64,000 nucleotides of DNA from Sabellastarte sp. h YS-2021. Its lineage: Eukaryota > Annelida > Polychaeta > Sabellida > Sabellidae. Position 1 is the stretch's first letter; the number at the start of each line of letters is the position of its first letter. Shown piece by piece: positions 1-12,330 of the stretch. Both the position numbers and the translations under genes were made by a program. Below the pieces are notes generated by a model. The model was given only the letters and a program-made list of their open reading frames with translations. It did no database searches and had not been told where the DNA came from. The stretch covers positions 12,143,454 to 12,207,453 of the forward strand of contig OZ024938.1 of NCBI GenBank assembly GCA_964017235.1. The letters run 5' to 3'.

Positions 1-682
1 CCACTTGAAACCTTCCTTCATCAACTTCTCCTCTGTCTCAATCTCAGCCATCTGAACAGCATTTTCATTGGCCACAATGTGGTTTTCCGATTTTAAATCA
101 GCATTCTGTATTACTTTACTTCCACACTTGATTCTCTTTCTTTTTCGGTAGACTGCATACCTTCTAGAAACAAAGCAGAAGCGATTTAGAAATCGAGAGA
201 GGTACCTTGGCATTTCTTTTCTCTTAGCACGGCAGTGCTCATGCATTTCAATCAGTACCATTGACATACCGTAGGTACTTGCAACCACTGCAGTGCTCAA
301 GATGATGTATAACCCCAGCAGGGGTATCTGGGTACCTGATGGAGGACTCGATTCGACCACAATCATAATCAGCACAAAGTAGGTCAGGATAAGGGCAAGT
401 ACAAAATCAAGGCGATCAGTGTTTTTGGTCGGTAAGGTAAACACAGTCAGGCTAAGAACATTGAGAACGATACAGGGCAGGATTAGAACTGTGAAATAGA
501 AGGTGGCCTGTCTCCTTAGCATGAGGGTGTAGTTGAATACACCTGGGTCACCCTCCTTTGTAGAGATCACAGAGATGTTGACATCGGAAAGTCCCCATTC
601 CAGATGTTCTCCCTTGTGATTGTAGACATGATCCTTATCAACTTCATTAGGCAGGTCCTCGAGCTTAGAAATGAAAGCAATT
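1..682 (-). CDS. Gene 1 exon 4 (partial): end of ligand domain, M1-M3, cytoplasmic loop
   Basis: The 5' edge is set by the acceptor TTTCTCACAG just outside position 682. Joining it to exon 3 gives ..THSR-IAFISKLEDL. The exon encodes the EHLEWGLSDV strand, the loop-C region STKEGDPGVFNY without CC, three membrane segments and a K/R-rich loop, and is cut by the window edge at ..EEGFKW or its equivalent. Confidence 0.9.
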
Positions 683-3600
683 CTGTGAGAAATAGAAGAA
701 AAAGAGAAATAGAAACAGTACAAAGGTGAGAGATGTGAATGAATACATTAAACAAATCCATTGCATAAACCATTGATACAAAGATATGACTATGAAGAAT
801 CAGGATGTAAAAACTCTCTCTAAAAATGTTCTAAATGTTTTTATTTGCAATCCCCTTGCAACCCAGTTCCAGTCCCCATCACCCCAATGGTGTACCCCCA
901 AGCATAATCTTATTAGTTAAATGACTTATCCATTCTGTCATAAAGATCGGTAATGTAGTTGCAGCAAAAAAAATGTTCAACCTTTGCAAATAAGCATAAG
1001 CATAATGCTTTGATGCTCTTACCACTCCAAGTCATGACAGCTGTATGCCAGTATTACCTTGAATGAGTATTGTCCGGATGAGTAAACATCAGGGAACAGT
1101 TGTGGTTGTCAAATGGGAACTTCTCCACATTTATAGTGCATGGAATAGTGTACTGCATCCGCCGTCCAGTTTCACAATAGCCATTTGGGTAGACTTTCAC
1201 CTGCTTAATGCCCCTAAACAATTAGATTACAATAATGACATTTATTTGTATTTACATCTTTGGTTTACCTCTGTTTTAAACACAAATTAGTAGGTATCCT
1301 TGTGTCACCAGGATTAATTATCTCCTCTAACCTACATACTTTTGATGCACTTATTCTGGTGTATTTTAAATTTTCATTATATTCTAAAATTTTCAAAAGC
1401 TTTCTCTTATCACTTATATATCTTATGCTGACATGTAAATAAAATATCTCAAGCCTTGTTTTCTTCTATGCTCACATGGTTTTGGTTCTGAATCTGGGCA
1501 ACTGATTCTTTGCCAGTGATATCTAATGGTGCATCAGTAAAACACAAACAGTACACGTCCTAGCTTTCAAGATCTCTAATCTGCATACTATTTATGCATA
1601 GAGCTCCATGTACACAAAAACAAATCTGGTAATGAGTTCTGTAACAATAATCCTAAAGATTGTAGATGTCAAGTTTTCTAAATACATGACCATACTCACA
1701 GGAAGTGAATGTTTTGCAGTTATGATTTGAAACTGTTTATATTATGCAATTTACCAAAAGTACTATTTATAGCAACAAACCAAAATAACTATCTATTGTA
1801 ATTAAATATCAAAATTACACATTTTGTGTTTGCCACTGATACTCCTTGGAAGAAAATAAATGTTTGTTATGCTTGTTGGCACTAGGACACAATTTGTCAG
1901 CTAAAGCCTGGTGTGTCAGCATTAAGTGTCATTATATGTCATATCAAGTACCAATTTAAAGGTGTATGAAGTGCTATGTAAATAGTCAGGGGGCCATTAA
2001 ACTATGTGTCCAAGCTTCCCTGTTACTGGGAATTTCTTCACTTTTAATTTGCTAGTAGATGTATCAAAAGCCCCCCTTCACACTGCTCTTTTCACAGGTT
2101 ACACTACACTACCATCAGTAACTTGCATATTACAGTATAGCTTTGTTGATATTGCAAATTATTTTTTACAAGTGTTATGAAGTGAAGGGGGGGGTCATAA
2201 TCAATTTAGGGTAACAATATTTCACCTTTACATGTTGTGTCTTATTCTATGTCTTACATGTTTTGCCCTGCTGAATTTACGCAATATATTTTATTCTATG
2301 GGGTTTTGTCATTTTATGAAATACGTTTAGCTCCATTTACTTTTAATATGGCTATGTTAATCATTATCTGTGTAAATTAACGTCTTCTTAAGCAAAGACT
2401 CTCTCCAACCTTCTCTTTATTCAACTCCATAACTTACCTTCCTACACATCACAATTCAATTAAGTGTGAACACACAATTTCCGGAACCTCACTTGTCTAT
2501 TTATTGTCTTGACTGATAAAATTAGCCACTGTTTGGAAAGGAGTGGCTTACACAAATTTCCTAAAGCAATATTAATTAAGCTAATTACTGCACAAAACCC
2601 TCACCTTATAGTTTTCTCTTCTAGGATGTTTTCTGCATATATATCTGGAGTCCAGATCTGTTCTGCCTTCAGAAGGATGTCGTGTAACCCCTCATTGTCT
2701 TGCCACGTCAGGTTTTGGTCTTGCCAGAAAAACAGTTCATCTAGAACCAGAACTAGTGACTGCCCTTCAATGTCCATCTTAACTATGCGGTCAGTTTTCA
2801 TATGAACATACACCTGAAATAGATACTATTTAAATATAGTTCTCATTGAGACAAATGAGCTGCAAGATAAAAGAACACAGAAGGACATGATTTGAAGAGA
2901 TGGTACTTGACCATTCAAACACCCTATGTCGCATTGTGTGCAAACTTAGTAAATTCAGCCATGTGACACCTTTCCTGCACAAACTACACTGGTTCCCCAT
3001 TTAGTACAGTCTACTGTTTAAATACACCCTCATTACCTACAAGGCAATAAATTTTACCTAGCCCCAATGTCTGTTCACTGCAATTAATCTCTTTCAGTTT
3101 TCTCTACCAGACCTAAAAATGCATGAGGATGCATAGTTTTGCAGTTGCTGCTCCCACAAATTCTTCATCAAGTGTTTTGACTTTTCCTGACTATTTTTGA
3201 AACTTTGTCACCTATAAATATGCTATATGTAAAATTAGGAAGCTATTTTACGCAACTTTTTCTTGCTTTTTTGCATTAAAATATATGCAGAAATGGCTGA
3301 GTAATCACAAGTTAAGAGTTAAAGTTTTTCACTCGTGGATAGCATGGCTATAAAAGAGCCTGGTACGGCAGTTGGTCAACCTTAAATTTGTGGGTATCAT
3401 CAGCATCTCGGTGAATCTGTTTAGCTTTAAACCATCACTTCACATACTTGCTAGGCATCAACAGACGTACTTACTGGATGGGGGGGGGGGCTTCACTTTG
3501 AACCTTGAAAGCCATAGAATAAACACATAGTTTTACAGTTATTGATTTTATTACTTGATATTTAGTGTTAGTGGAAAAAGACACCTTCTGACTCCAAGAA

Positions 3601-6600
3601 GAACGCCACAGGTACGAAAGGCAAAAGGGTGACAAATGGACAGATTTGAAAGGCTCATTCCTGGTTTTGCCTTAACCGTCACAGGCTGTAAGTAATTCTG
3701 CAACTATGTTGTCCACAGTTGACCCTGTTGATGAGTCTGATGCTATTATGGCATATTTACAGAGGATAGAACAAATCAATCAGGCTTTAACTACAAGAGT
3801 TAGTTACTTAGAATCCAACAATCCTTAGGTAAGCAACAGCCCAACCGTAAATCTGGGCGGTTCAATGCCACAGATGCCATTATCACGGCCCCTAAGCTGA
3901 ACAAAAAGAAATGTACAGTGTATGGTAAAATAACCCAGTCAGCTAACCAACATTTTTTTCACATTCAGGACCCTGTTATCTCGAAAAAAAGCTCTCCTCC
4001 AAGTAATTATGACATTAAGGGACGCCACATCTTTGCTATGGCAAGTGGTCCAGACAGCTTACGCTAATTCCATGCACGAGGTGGAGCAGGGGATGTAAAC
4101 ATGGGACTACCAAACTCAGTGGTCAATTAACAGACTTTCAGCTTCCCAAATAGCCATGGCAAATGCTAATGTTACTTCCACTCAGGCAACAAGCAAGAAA
4201 ATTTGTAAATATTTCAGTCAGGGCGGGCATGTACTCATTAAGGAAACCAAGGTACATTTCGTCATGTACCCTATCTGCTTTGTCACCATTTTTCCTCACC
4301 TGTCTTTCCCCCACGTAACCTTATATCTTTGCAAACTTCTTTATTTTTAGTCTCATGTCTATAACTGACAAACAATTATCGCCCCACAACATTAGGACAG
4401 AACAGCTTTTTTTCAAAGATAGGCATACCTATTGTCCTGTCTGTTTAGGTCTTCCTTGCTATTGCTTGAGTTGTATCCACCTTCTGAGTGTAGCTGAAAA
4501 TAGCTGTGACAATCTTTTCTGTACCTTTTGGTCAACTTATCAAACCACTATCATGTGAGTCAACCTTAGTAAATGTTGCAACATGTCATCTGGAGGACAT
4601 AATTGTTTTCCTGTTGCTGTACTTACTTCCAAATTAATGTATATAGGAAGAAACATCGACCATTCTGTTTCAATGGTATTCATGATGGTTAGACAATCAC
4701 AATTATTTCTTTCTGTCAATGGGATCATAGTGAATAATCTTCAGGGGCTGTGGTTGTTGTCATTGCAAGGCTGTTACTTACATAAGCAGAATGCAAACAT
4801 GGGTAAGACTTTTGACAACTGATTTTAGACTGCATGAGAATCTCTTGGGGGATTTAGAAAGGAGCTCTCCCTGATTATACAGTAAGTTAACCAGAGCCAT
4901 TTTGGTTAAACTCAAACCAAATCACACCTCCAATCAGACAAAAAAGCCAACAACAGACCAGCTTGTCGGCAGGATCACAGCAACAAAACTCATTTTAAAG
5001 TTGTCATTTAAGTCTGCCAGGTTTGGTATTAAATTCACCCACAACAGAGGCTTTATGGCCTGCAATTGTTATCGGCATACTCCTGGGGCTATTTGGTAGC
5101 ATGTTGCCATCTAGAAGCCACACCATCTAGTTCAACAACTGCAAAGTCCCTTTCTGTTATCATATCTGCTGTTGCCAATACAAACTCTCTATGGGCTATG
5201 GCGCAGCTGGGATGAACAGATTTGGAATAACAGCCACTTAAAGTGGAGCATTAGCTCTGACAGATAAGCATTCCTCAATCTGAACCATTGCATGATGACA
5301 CAAAACATTTTTATTTATTGGATATGATGCATTAGCTTTGGAAGAATGTCTGATGAAGCCCTAAGTCAATAGGGTTCTGAAAATGGAACAGATACTCTTC
5401 AGTTATTGCTCTAGATACACTGGTGAGCCTTTATTTGAGTTTAGAGTGCTCACAAATATCATGTGACACAAATCTAAAGATGTCACTTTGATCACCAGCA
5501 CATGCTGTGTTCTACATATAAACATACATACAAGATGGCAACCCTGTAATCCCAGAACCAATTGTAGACACAGAGAGCCAGATGGGTAACTTGATTGCAG
5601 GTGCTTGACAGAATGATTGTGACATGTGCGAGAAAAACACAACATTGGTGGCACACCATCTAAGACAAAACCAAAGGCCACAGAGATTTCCTAAAGTTAT
5701 ACCACACCAAAATTGTGTCATAGCAGGGGCGATGGAATCATATTGCTAATAATTGTGTATGTTGTATATTGATAATAATATTGAGACTCTGATGCTATAT
5801 ATGTGACATGTTTATTTTCCTTCACTGTGTGTGACACCATTAGCAGTATTACTAACTAGCTACTAAGTTTTGCAATATTGATTCGACAATGCATGAACTT
5901 TGAAAAAAACAACCATTTTACAACACTTTATCAACAAGGACTCTGAGAATACTTCATTGACAAGGACAATGACCTTACTTTATTACCATGACACTGACAT
6001 TGTCCATACTTACATATATTTATAAACACTGACAGTGACATTGGTGTATTAGTACTGATAAGTTTACTACCACTGATATTGACATAACTTTATCACCACG
6101 AATATCAACTGCATTACAACTAATATTGGCAAAACTTTATTGAGGCTGATATTGACATAAATTTATTACCCTGGAAAACATTTTTAAAGATACAGAATGA
6201 CAAAAACGATTGATACCACCCACGACACATTAAATGCCAACAGTTCAGTTCTAATACAGGTATTTTCCAAGTTGAAGAATGGATGAAGACTTGTATGAAA
6301 ACAGAACGAAGACTAATGCATAGCAAGAATACTTAAGAATAAACTCTGTCATATCTGTGTGGTTGGAGGCCCACAAGTGGCAATGCTGAAAACTTGTCTT
6401 AATATGACTATGGCTGTTGACCCGGATGTAAATCCCAAACCTTTAACCTTTTAACAAAAGATGATGACCGCTGATGATGGCCTAGGGTTGTATTGCTGAG
6501 ATCAACTAGAAGCAATGGGGGAAAGGCAAGTAGGAAATGACAGGGAAGTACAATGATGGGAAAGGCAATGGTGTAAATTCAAGATACACAGTTCAGTGGG

Positions 6601-9600
6601 AGAGTTAATTTAACTTATAGCAATTGGATGGGGCTGAGAGGTCAGAAACAAAGGATGAAGACAGAAGACAAATCAACTTGAAACAATCTTTCCATCATGT
6701 TGTAGGTACCATAGCATTAAGCTATGAATGACATTTGGCAAAGTAAGGAACTGAGGGACAAATATCAATGCACGCCTTTTGTAAGCTTCTACTTGAACAT
6801 TATGTCCCCTAATTTTAATCTCTGTTTACAACCATCTTTAGTCCGATTGGATTCTGTGTAAACCTGAATAGTATTATTGGTAATGCAAAGAGAGGAATAA
6901 CTCTGAAAAATTCTGAAGTTTAGGTCGTCCCTCTTCCCCTCTGACACACCCTGCCAAAGCTCCTTTGTCAATTGGGCTATTTTATGCTTTCAGGAATGAT
7001 GTTAGGATGGAGTCATCCCAGCATTACCTCAAGTGAAGACAAATCAATACAATCCAAGTCCTAAGGACTAGGAAAGTGTGTTTTGTCTTTTCTCCGGTGT
7101 TGAAATTTAAAATCATAAAGAACGGAAGAGCACAGACAACCAAAAACCTGTACTGCACATGTTTTCGTCGTATTAAAAATAACATCTAGAATAAAATTAT
7201 GGGTTCCTAAATGAAAGCAGTCTTTGTAAAAGAAAAATAGTCACCAGGTACGGACTTTATCACCACTGTAAATGACAAAACTTGTGGCATAATGGAAGAC
7301 CGTGCTCATCAATTAGTGCTGTCTTCTATAGCAGCCGGAAAGTAACAATCTGAGGACTTTATTTCTGATATAAGTTTACTACCACTAATATTGACATAAC
7401 TTTATCACCACTAATATCAATTGCATTACAACTAATATTGGCAAAACTTTATTGACATAAATTTTGAGGGATGTTTTTTTCAAAATCATACTAAAGTTGT
7501 CATAAATCTATATTGGATTTAGAAATATACGATTTATATTCAGGTTTAAAATAATTAACAAGTATGTTAAAAGTTTCACAAACCATGATAGTTATCATAA
7601 ACTGTAAAATTTTATACATTATAATGTGCATAAACTATGTGTTTCTTGAAATAAAATGTATAAAGTTACACCACAACATGATAAAAGTTACGGAATATAT
7701 GGATTTGTAAATGCTAAACAAAAATGTACTAAGTTTACTTAGTAAAAAAAACCTTTACAATCCTTAAATAATAATCAAAGTGTGAATATTATAAAATGCA
7801 TAAACTTTGTATTCTGAAAAAGCAATGCATAATGTTTATGTTATTTTCTCCTTAATTCTAATTCCATACTATATATAAGGGGCAGCTCAAGGTATGTTAT
7901 TTGGCAAATTAAACCTGAGTTGCTGGCTGACACATTGAGGACAGATGGTTGAAGGGAGATCAGTGTACAACACTGGTGTCAAGGTAGTCATGTGGTAAAC
8001 ATTCTACAATGGCTTCCGTTGGTTACTGATACCATTAAAATAGATAAGGAAAAGTATATCCTGAGTAAAGCTTCTCAAAGGAAAAACGTTTTTTCTTTTA
8101 CCTAAGTACAACCCTAGTTCCAGCTTTCAAATCTCAAACTGTATGAAACAATATAAAATCTTCAGTCTTCCTCCCTCAACTTCTAATAATTTATATATAA
8201 ATTGGCAAGACTACTGTTATTGTCAGTGCTACAACAATATGAGGGGGCCTTGGAGGTGCAGTGGTAACACAACCGACTCCCACCTCTGGGGTCTGAGGTT
8301 CAAACTTCGGACCTTATGTGGGAAAGTTGTAGTTGCTTACCAATGGTCGGCAGTTTACAATACAGAAACCTGACTAGGTGTATGTACTGGTTTCCTCTGC
8401 CCACAAGACTACCTTCGTGGAATGACCTGTACAATGTTGAAAGCGATGTAAAACCCCAAATAAATAAATAAATTTACAACGATATATCTTGGCTACCTCC
8501 TTGTTAGTGCCAATAAGTTATGGCAGTTTTCATTGATACCAGTCAAAAGTGAAATATAAATATTCTCAAAATTCTAATAATACTTAAGTTGTATGGTGGT
8601 GCAATGTTATTTGGATTCATTAGGACACCATAAAACAGTCACATTTTGCTGTGAAATTGGACAAAATTCTAATTCTACCCCTGTACCTTTTATAAAGTTA
8701 AGCAACTGACCATTTCTTTGGTAGGTTGCATTTGGCATGAAAACCTATATCTTTACCTATATATCAGTGTGGAAATAAACTTAACTCAATTGTGAAAAGA
8801 TGGCAAAAAATGGATCAGAAAGAAGGCAATGGTAAAACGGCAAAATGGCCAAAAATCCTAATTGTTACCAATTTTGACCTTATCTATCTACCGGTAACAA
8901 ATTCAGATTAAAAAGTGCTTGGTTATCAGACTTGTAGCCAAACGCTACTAACAATGAATTATTGTTACTAACAATGAATTATTGCATACGTATGTTGTGA
9001 TGATTAAATGGTAGTCAGTTTATACAGTTAGTATAAGGCAATGCAAACATATATATGTACTTGTCACATTTTACCATGTATGATTTTGTCAGATATGTAA
9101 CGTGTTACTTGTTCAGTTTTGAACCACATTCCATTGTTATTGATTGACATTTTTGATGGCTTAAACTGATAAAAAATGGTTTTAGCCATTGCCAACGAAC
9201 TCCTTCCAACGCCGAGAAGAAAGGAGCACTGAAAATTGATACCATCAGTACCACAAAATTTAGTTATGTCAGGGTGTGTTTGAAATAGGGAAATCTGGCT
9301 TTTGTGATCAATATCTGTCAATGTTGCTTAAGTTTTGCTTACTGACCACATTTTGATAGAAAGTCTTCTTTTCTGCCTTAAAATACCACACTGTTGAAAC
9401 CATCAACACTTACAGTCCTCAATATAGAATTTCTTCTTGTATAGGTCATATAATTTATTAATAATCCTGCAAAATATCCTTCAGAATCCTTAAAAAGTTA
9501 TCACTAGGAAACCTTTCATTCAGGAAAAGATCCCATTAAAGTTACATATTAAGAGTTTAGGTCAAATGTAAAATTTCATTCAGAATTATATTACTAAACA

Positions 9601-10040
9601 ACACGTTTACAATATTTGTTGTAAAATATCTGTTCCTGTTGCAATTTGTTACGGGTTAAAAACCCTACTTTGACTGGATTATATTAAGTGGATATTACTG
9701 ATTCTTAAATACTTAAATTCACCTTCATTCAATGTCAGTTTGCTACTAGAATAAAACACAATACCTGTGTTATCACAATATGTTTCATGCGTCTGTCAGA
9801 AGGGTCTATCGTCCGATTCAACGTACTTCCTTCAGGCGGTGGAAATGAGTCATTCTCTAACTTATCAGGGTACCTCGCATACAATTCCTTTTTCAACTGA
9901 TGTACTTTTGACATAAACTCACTTAGACTCAAGTCTGCTCCAGTGGCGTTTATCCTAGAAACAGTTTCCATGTCTTCACACAGTGATGTCTTCATGTTTA
10001 CAAGTAACAGAAGAACTAACCATTTGCCTTCCATGTTCAT
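1..10040 (-). CDS. Cys-loop ligand-gated channel subunit, nicotinic-like (gene 1; 3' end beyond window)
   Basis: This is a four-exon gene: 9,765-10,040, 2,605-2,813, 1,058-1,213 and 1-682. All junctions are GT-AG, and the reading frame is open over 441 codons up to the left edge, where the final part (M4, judged from gene 2) is missing. The product starts with a hydrophobic signal peptide (MNMEGKWLVLLLLVNMKTSLC split by a second Met). An extracellular domain follows, with loop A WTPDIYAEN and a canonical 13-residue Cys-loop (TINVEKFPFDNHN between the two Cys). Then come M1 (LILPCIVLNILSL), M2 (DRLDFVLALILTYFVLIM), M3 and a basic cytoplasmic loop. It should form a pentameric plasma-membrane channel. 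Loop C has no vicinal cysteines and loop B no Trp, so it is non-alpha or orphan. The start at 10,040 matches the gene 2 start; an in-frame Met at 10,085 is an alternative. Intron 1 is 6.95 kb and full of repeats. Family assignment is firm; the ligand is unknown. Confidence 0.88.
683..1057 (-). other. Gene 1 intron 3
   Basis: This is a short intron bounded by GTAATAC (donor) and TTTCTCACAG (acceptor). I see only AT-rich non-coding sequence, with no further element. Confidence 0.8.
1058..1213 (-). CDS. Gene 1 exon 3: Cys-loop exon
   Basis: A 156 nt exon encoding VYPNGYCETGRRMQYTIPC, the Cys-loop and FTHPDNTHSR. The donor is AAG/GTAATA and the acceptor TTGTTTAG. The length and phases equal those of the matching exons of genes 2 and 3. 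In typical nicotinic subunits the loop-B tryptophan (SWTY) would follow the second Cys; here it is replaced by FTHPDN. Confidence 0.9.
1214..2604 (-). other. Gene 1 intron 2
   Basis: AT-rich intron. I recognise no gene, RNA or intact repeat in it. Confidence 0.7.
2605..2813 (-). CDS. Gene 1 exon 2: ligand-domain beta strands and loop A
   Basis: A 209 nt exon between acceptor CTATTTCAG and donor AAG/GTGAGG. It encodes VYVHMKTDRIVKMDI.., the paired tryptophans of the W-x-D-x-x-L-x-W motif (FWQDQNLTW) and loop A WTPDIYAEN. The junction with exon 1 is phase 0 and that with exon 3 is phase 2, as in gene 2. Confidence 0.9.
2890..3240 (+). mobile_element. LINE fragment (CR1/L2-like reverse transcriptase C-terminus)
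   Basis: Plus-strand translation shows VCKLSKFSHVTPFLHKLHWF and then FKYTLITYKAINFT. This is the usual 'ITPVLKSLHWLPV..R..FK..LLTYKAL' region near the C-terminus of CR1/L2/jockey-type LINE proteins. Several in-frame stops are present, for example directly after HWFPI. It is an old 5'-truncated copy inside gene 1 intron 1. Confidence 0.65.
3690..4340 (+). mobile_element. DIRS-type retroelement fossil, Gag-like part
   Basis: This is a decayed stretch of a tyrosine-recombinase retroelement. Short pieces resemble the Gag-like protein of the better-preserved element at 61.2-62.2 kb, including the region with the Cys/His cluster (ICKYFSQGG..). It is broken in many places, so it is clearly old. Flanking DNA to about 5.2 kb may belong to it, but I could not identify other parts. 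Confidence 0.45.
5940..6175. repeat. Degenerate tandem repeat (~30 bp, CTGATATTGACATAACTTTAT type)
   Basis: The motif TGATATTGACATAA..TTTAT(T)ACCA recurs with variations about six to eight times. The part at 6,055-6,165 reappears almost unchanged at 7,365-7,463. Confidence 0.6.
7365..7463. repeat. Second copy of the 6,055-6,165 repeat block
   Basis: The two blocks share AAGTTTACTACCACT, TATTGACATAACTTTATCAC and GCATTACAACTAATATTGGC in the same order, 1.3 kb apart and in direct orientation. Confidence 0.75.
7935..8085 (+). mobile_element. Short fragment similar to the left part of the right-edge DIRS element
   Basis: The segment shares blocks in order with 60,235-60,375: a GACAGA..TTGA.GGGAGAT region, GTGTCAAGGTAGT, AAAAGTATATCCTG and TGAGTAAAGCTT. 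It is therefore either a leftover end of a DIRS-type element or a repeat common to both places. It is an old fragment with no coding part. Confidence 0.4.
8242..8474 (+). mobile_element. tRNA-derived SINE, family 2
   Basis: Begins with a tRNA-like part: A-box-like GGTGCAGTGGTAAC and B-box-like GAGGTTCAAACTTC. It continues with GGTCGGCAGTTTACA and GAAAGCGATGTAAAACCCC and ends in an (AAAT)n tail. Relatives in this window: 11,409-11,590, 12,232-12,330, 23,249-24,013, 24,629-24,770 and 34,830-34,982. Confidence 0.8.
8947..8986. repeat. 20 bp tandem duplication
   Basis: TACTAACAATGAATTATTG is present twice, head to tail. Confidence 0.8.
9765..10040 (-). CDS. Gene 1 exon 1: signal peptide and N-terminal region
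   Basis: A 276 nt exon encoding the signal peptide, the LSEFMSKVHQLKKELYARYP helix-like segment and a PPPEGSTLNRTIDPSDRR linker, ending ..IVITQ before donor CAG/GTATTG. It is the same length as gene 2 exon 1, and the two are clearly homologous. Confidence 0.88.
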
Positions 10041-10600
10041 CTGATATATGTTTCTAATGGTTAAACCTTCATAAATACTTTTCAAAAAAATACCTAGTCA
10101 AACTTTTGCAAAATACAAATTGGCAGGTTGACAAGTTTTTTCTCTCCATATATATTTTACAGCCATAAGTCATACAAATCACATACAGAGGTATTAATTT
10201 TATAGCTATGGTTTAAATCCTCAGAATTATATTTCAACATTACATAGTTCTAACTGCCATCACAAGTAACAAAGTCTAATTCTTTCAAATATTCAAAACA
10301 AAAATATTCCTGGTTAATATCTATTCATCATTGTTCATTTTTAAAGAGTGTTTTTTTTCTTTTTCAGAGCTAATTTTTCTGCAAAATAAGATGACATAAA
10401 TACCCAGCTTATCCATTATATGTACAACATATGTGCACAACCACTGCTAACAACTTCCTTTCTTTTGCCCAGTGATATTATTCTGTACTACACTCTTTCT
10501 GCACAAACCCTCTTGTAGCTGATGCAATTTTGCATGAGTCAGTAATGAAAAGATGCTTTGTTGTGCCCAACTACAAAATTGTCACCAAACAGGAGGTTAA
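10041..10600 (-). promoter_or_regulatory. Proximal upstream region of gene 1, homologous to that of gene 2
   Basis: The sequence matches 38,074-38,605 in the same order and at nearly the same distance from the start codon. Shared blocks include TTATAGCTATG, ACTGCCATCACAAGTA (ACTTCCATCACAAGTA in gene 2), GCACAAACCCT and CATGAGTCA. It probably holds the 5' UTR and promoter, although I cannot place a transcription start or a firm TATA box. Confidence 0.5.
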
Positions 10601-11408
10601 AACCTGTGGCAATAAGAGCATCCCATTGAAAAATTTAAACAGCCTTGAGTTTTCATGAAAAGAAGGGAAGGATTGAACTTCTTCATCATGGGCCATAAGG
10701 CCAGCAGGATGAGACTTCTTCAATGGATATTAATTTACCCAAATATGCCACTGACAATAGTGATTTTGTCATCTACACAGTTGTCATGGCACCTAATCCA
10801 GTACTGACTTTTATAGCGTTTAATCTCCATCACCTGACAGAATTTAAGGCCTATCAATACAAACAAAAAAGTTACCCTTTTAACATAGCTAAATTATACC
10901 AAACAGTTGTCAGTGCATATTTAAAATATATGGTGTATAAGGAAAATTAACTTTACGGACAAAGAGACGTTTTGCATATTGATAAAGGTCAGTAAACCCC
11001 AGGGTATCCACAAGCAACTATTCGCTTTTCCATTTAAGGTGGCAAGTTGGAGTTCAAACTCATTACTATAATGGCGGCACTCATGTAAGTGATATAATGA
11101 TAATGCCAGAAACATTTACAAACTGATCTCTTTATTAAGAAACATTCTCTAAACCACTGATATATGAGACTGGGAGGTCTGTTCTTCCAGACAAAATAGG
11201 CCATTACCAAAACAGCAGGCAGGGAACAGATGATTTTTGAAATCAGACAATGTGGGCTGTGACCTGATGATTTGGGGAAGTTGTTTTTCCTCCCAGAGGG
11301 CAGAATACAGTCTGCCAATGTCATTTCATCAGATTACCAAAATACAAAGACAATGTCCATTTATAAGGGTGCTAAATAGAGCTCAAGGTTAACTCATGTT
11401 GATGGCTT

Positions 11409-11590
11409 CATTTATTTATTTAAGGTTTTACGTCGCTTTCAACAAATTGTGTAGATCATATCATGACGGGTAGTTTTATGGGCAGAGGAAACCAGTACAT
11501 ACAGTTGGTCAAGGTTCTCTTCTGTAAATTGCCGACCAACGGCAAGCAACTACCAGCTTTCCCACTTGAGGTCGGGCTGGGAATCAAACT
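11409..11590 (-). mobile_element. tRNA-derived SINE, family 2
   Basis: Minus-strand copy. On the plus strand it reads ATTTATTTAAGGTTTTACGT at the tail end, then GGCAGAGGAAACCAG, AAATTGCCGACCAACGGCAA and a degenerate B-box. The TTTTACGTCG segment resembles the central domain common in molluscan SINEs (recollection, not tested). Confidence 0.7.
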
Positions 11591-12231
11591 TTTGTGGCTT
11601 TAGTACAAAACAATTGTAAAATGTCAAATTAAAACTTCACCCAGATAAAATCAAGTTCATGTCACCCCTGACAAACATACCAGAGACTCACTTATAAAGT
11701 TCTAAACTCTTTCTCTGCTTCATTGTTTACAAACTGGATAAAATGATGCATGTCATACCCTACCTCAAAAATACCAGGGTAGCAGCGCTGGAATGGAACA
11801 GGTTAAAGCTTAATGTTCTTTCACAATAGATTATCTTGGGTTTCTAGAGCAATATCAACGCCTACCTGTTCAAACTGGCATTCCCACCTCCATAGTCACC
11901 CCTCCCTGGAGGGGTTTTGCTGTGTCATCTGCTCAGTATAAGACTCTGTTTTTTACTTATGTACCATAGAGGATATTTACCCAAATTTTGCTCTTTATCA
12001 ATGTTTTTTCTATTTTGTTTTATTTAAGAAGATATGCTGTTTCATAGATATCTTGTGAATATTTACAAGTATAGTTAAGCATACTTGATTACGCATATTC
12101 CACTGGGGTGGGGTAGGGAGCAAAATGGTTTCTTCAACACATTGCACAAGGTCATATCTTGAAGGGTAGTTCAGGACATGGTAGAATGCAAAACTTAATG
12201 GTTGACAAAAAATTTGAACAGAAAACTCCTT

Positions 12232-12330
12232 GCTCCAGCAGGCAACTACCAACTTTCTGTCTTAAGGTCAGACCAGGAATTGAACCTCAGACCTGGGGTT
12301 AAGTGTGCTGCCATCTATGCCACTGTACAC
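12232..12330 (-). mobile_element. SINE remnant, family 2 (tRNA-like half)
   Basis: The reverse complement shows the GAGGTTCAATTCCTGG box with flanking AAGTTGGTAGTTGCCTGC, matching the head of the family-2 SINEs. The tail half is missing. Confidence 0.55.

Larger units (their letters stand above)
2814..9764 (-). other. Gene 1 intron 1, repeat-rich
   Basis: A 6.95 kb intron containing a LINE fragment (about 2.9-3.25 kb), a DIRS-type fossil (about 3.7-4.35 kb), degenerate tandem repeats (5.9-6.2 kb) with a second copy at 7.4 kb, a short segment similar to the left part of the right-edge DIRS element (7.9-8.1 kb) and a SINE (8.24-8.47 kb). The stretch 6,565-6,625 resembles gene 2 intron 1. No other gene is seen. 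Confidence 0.7.
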
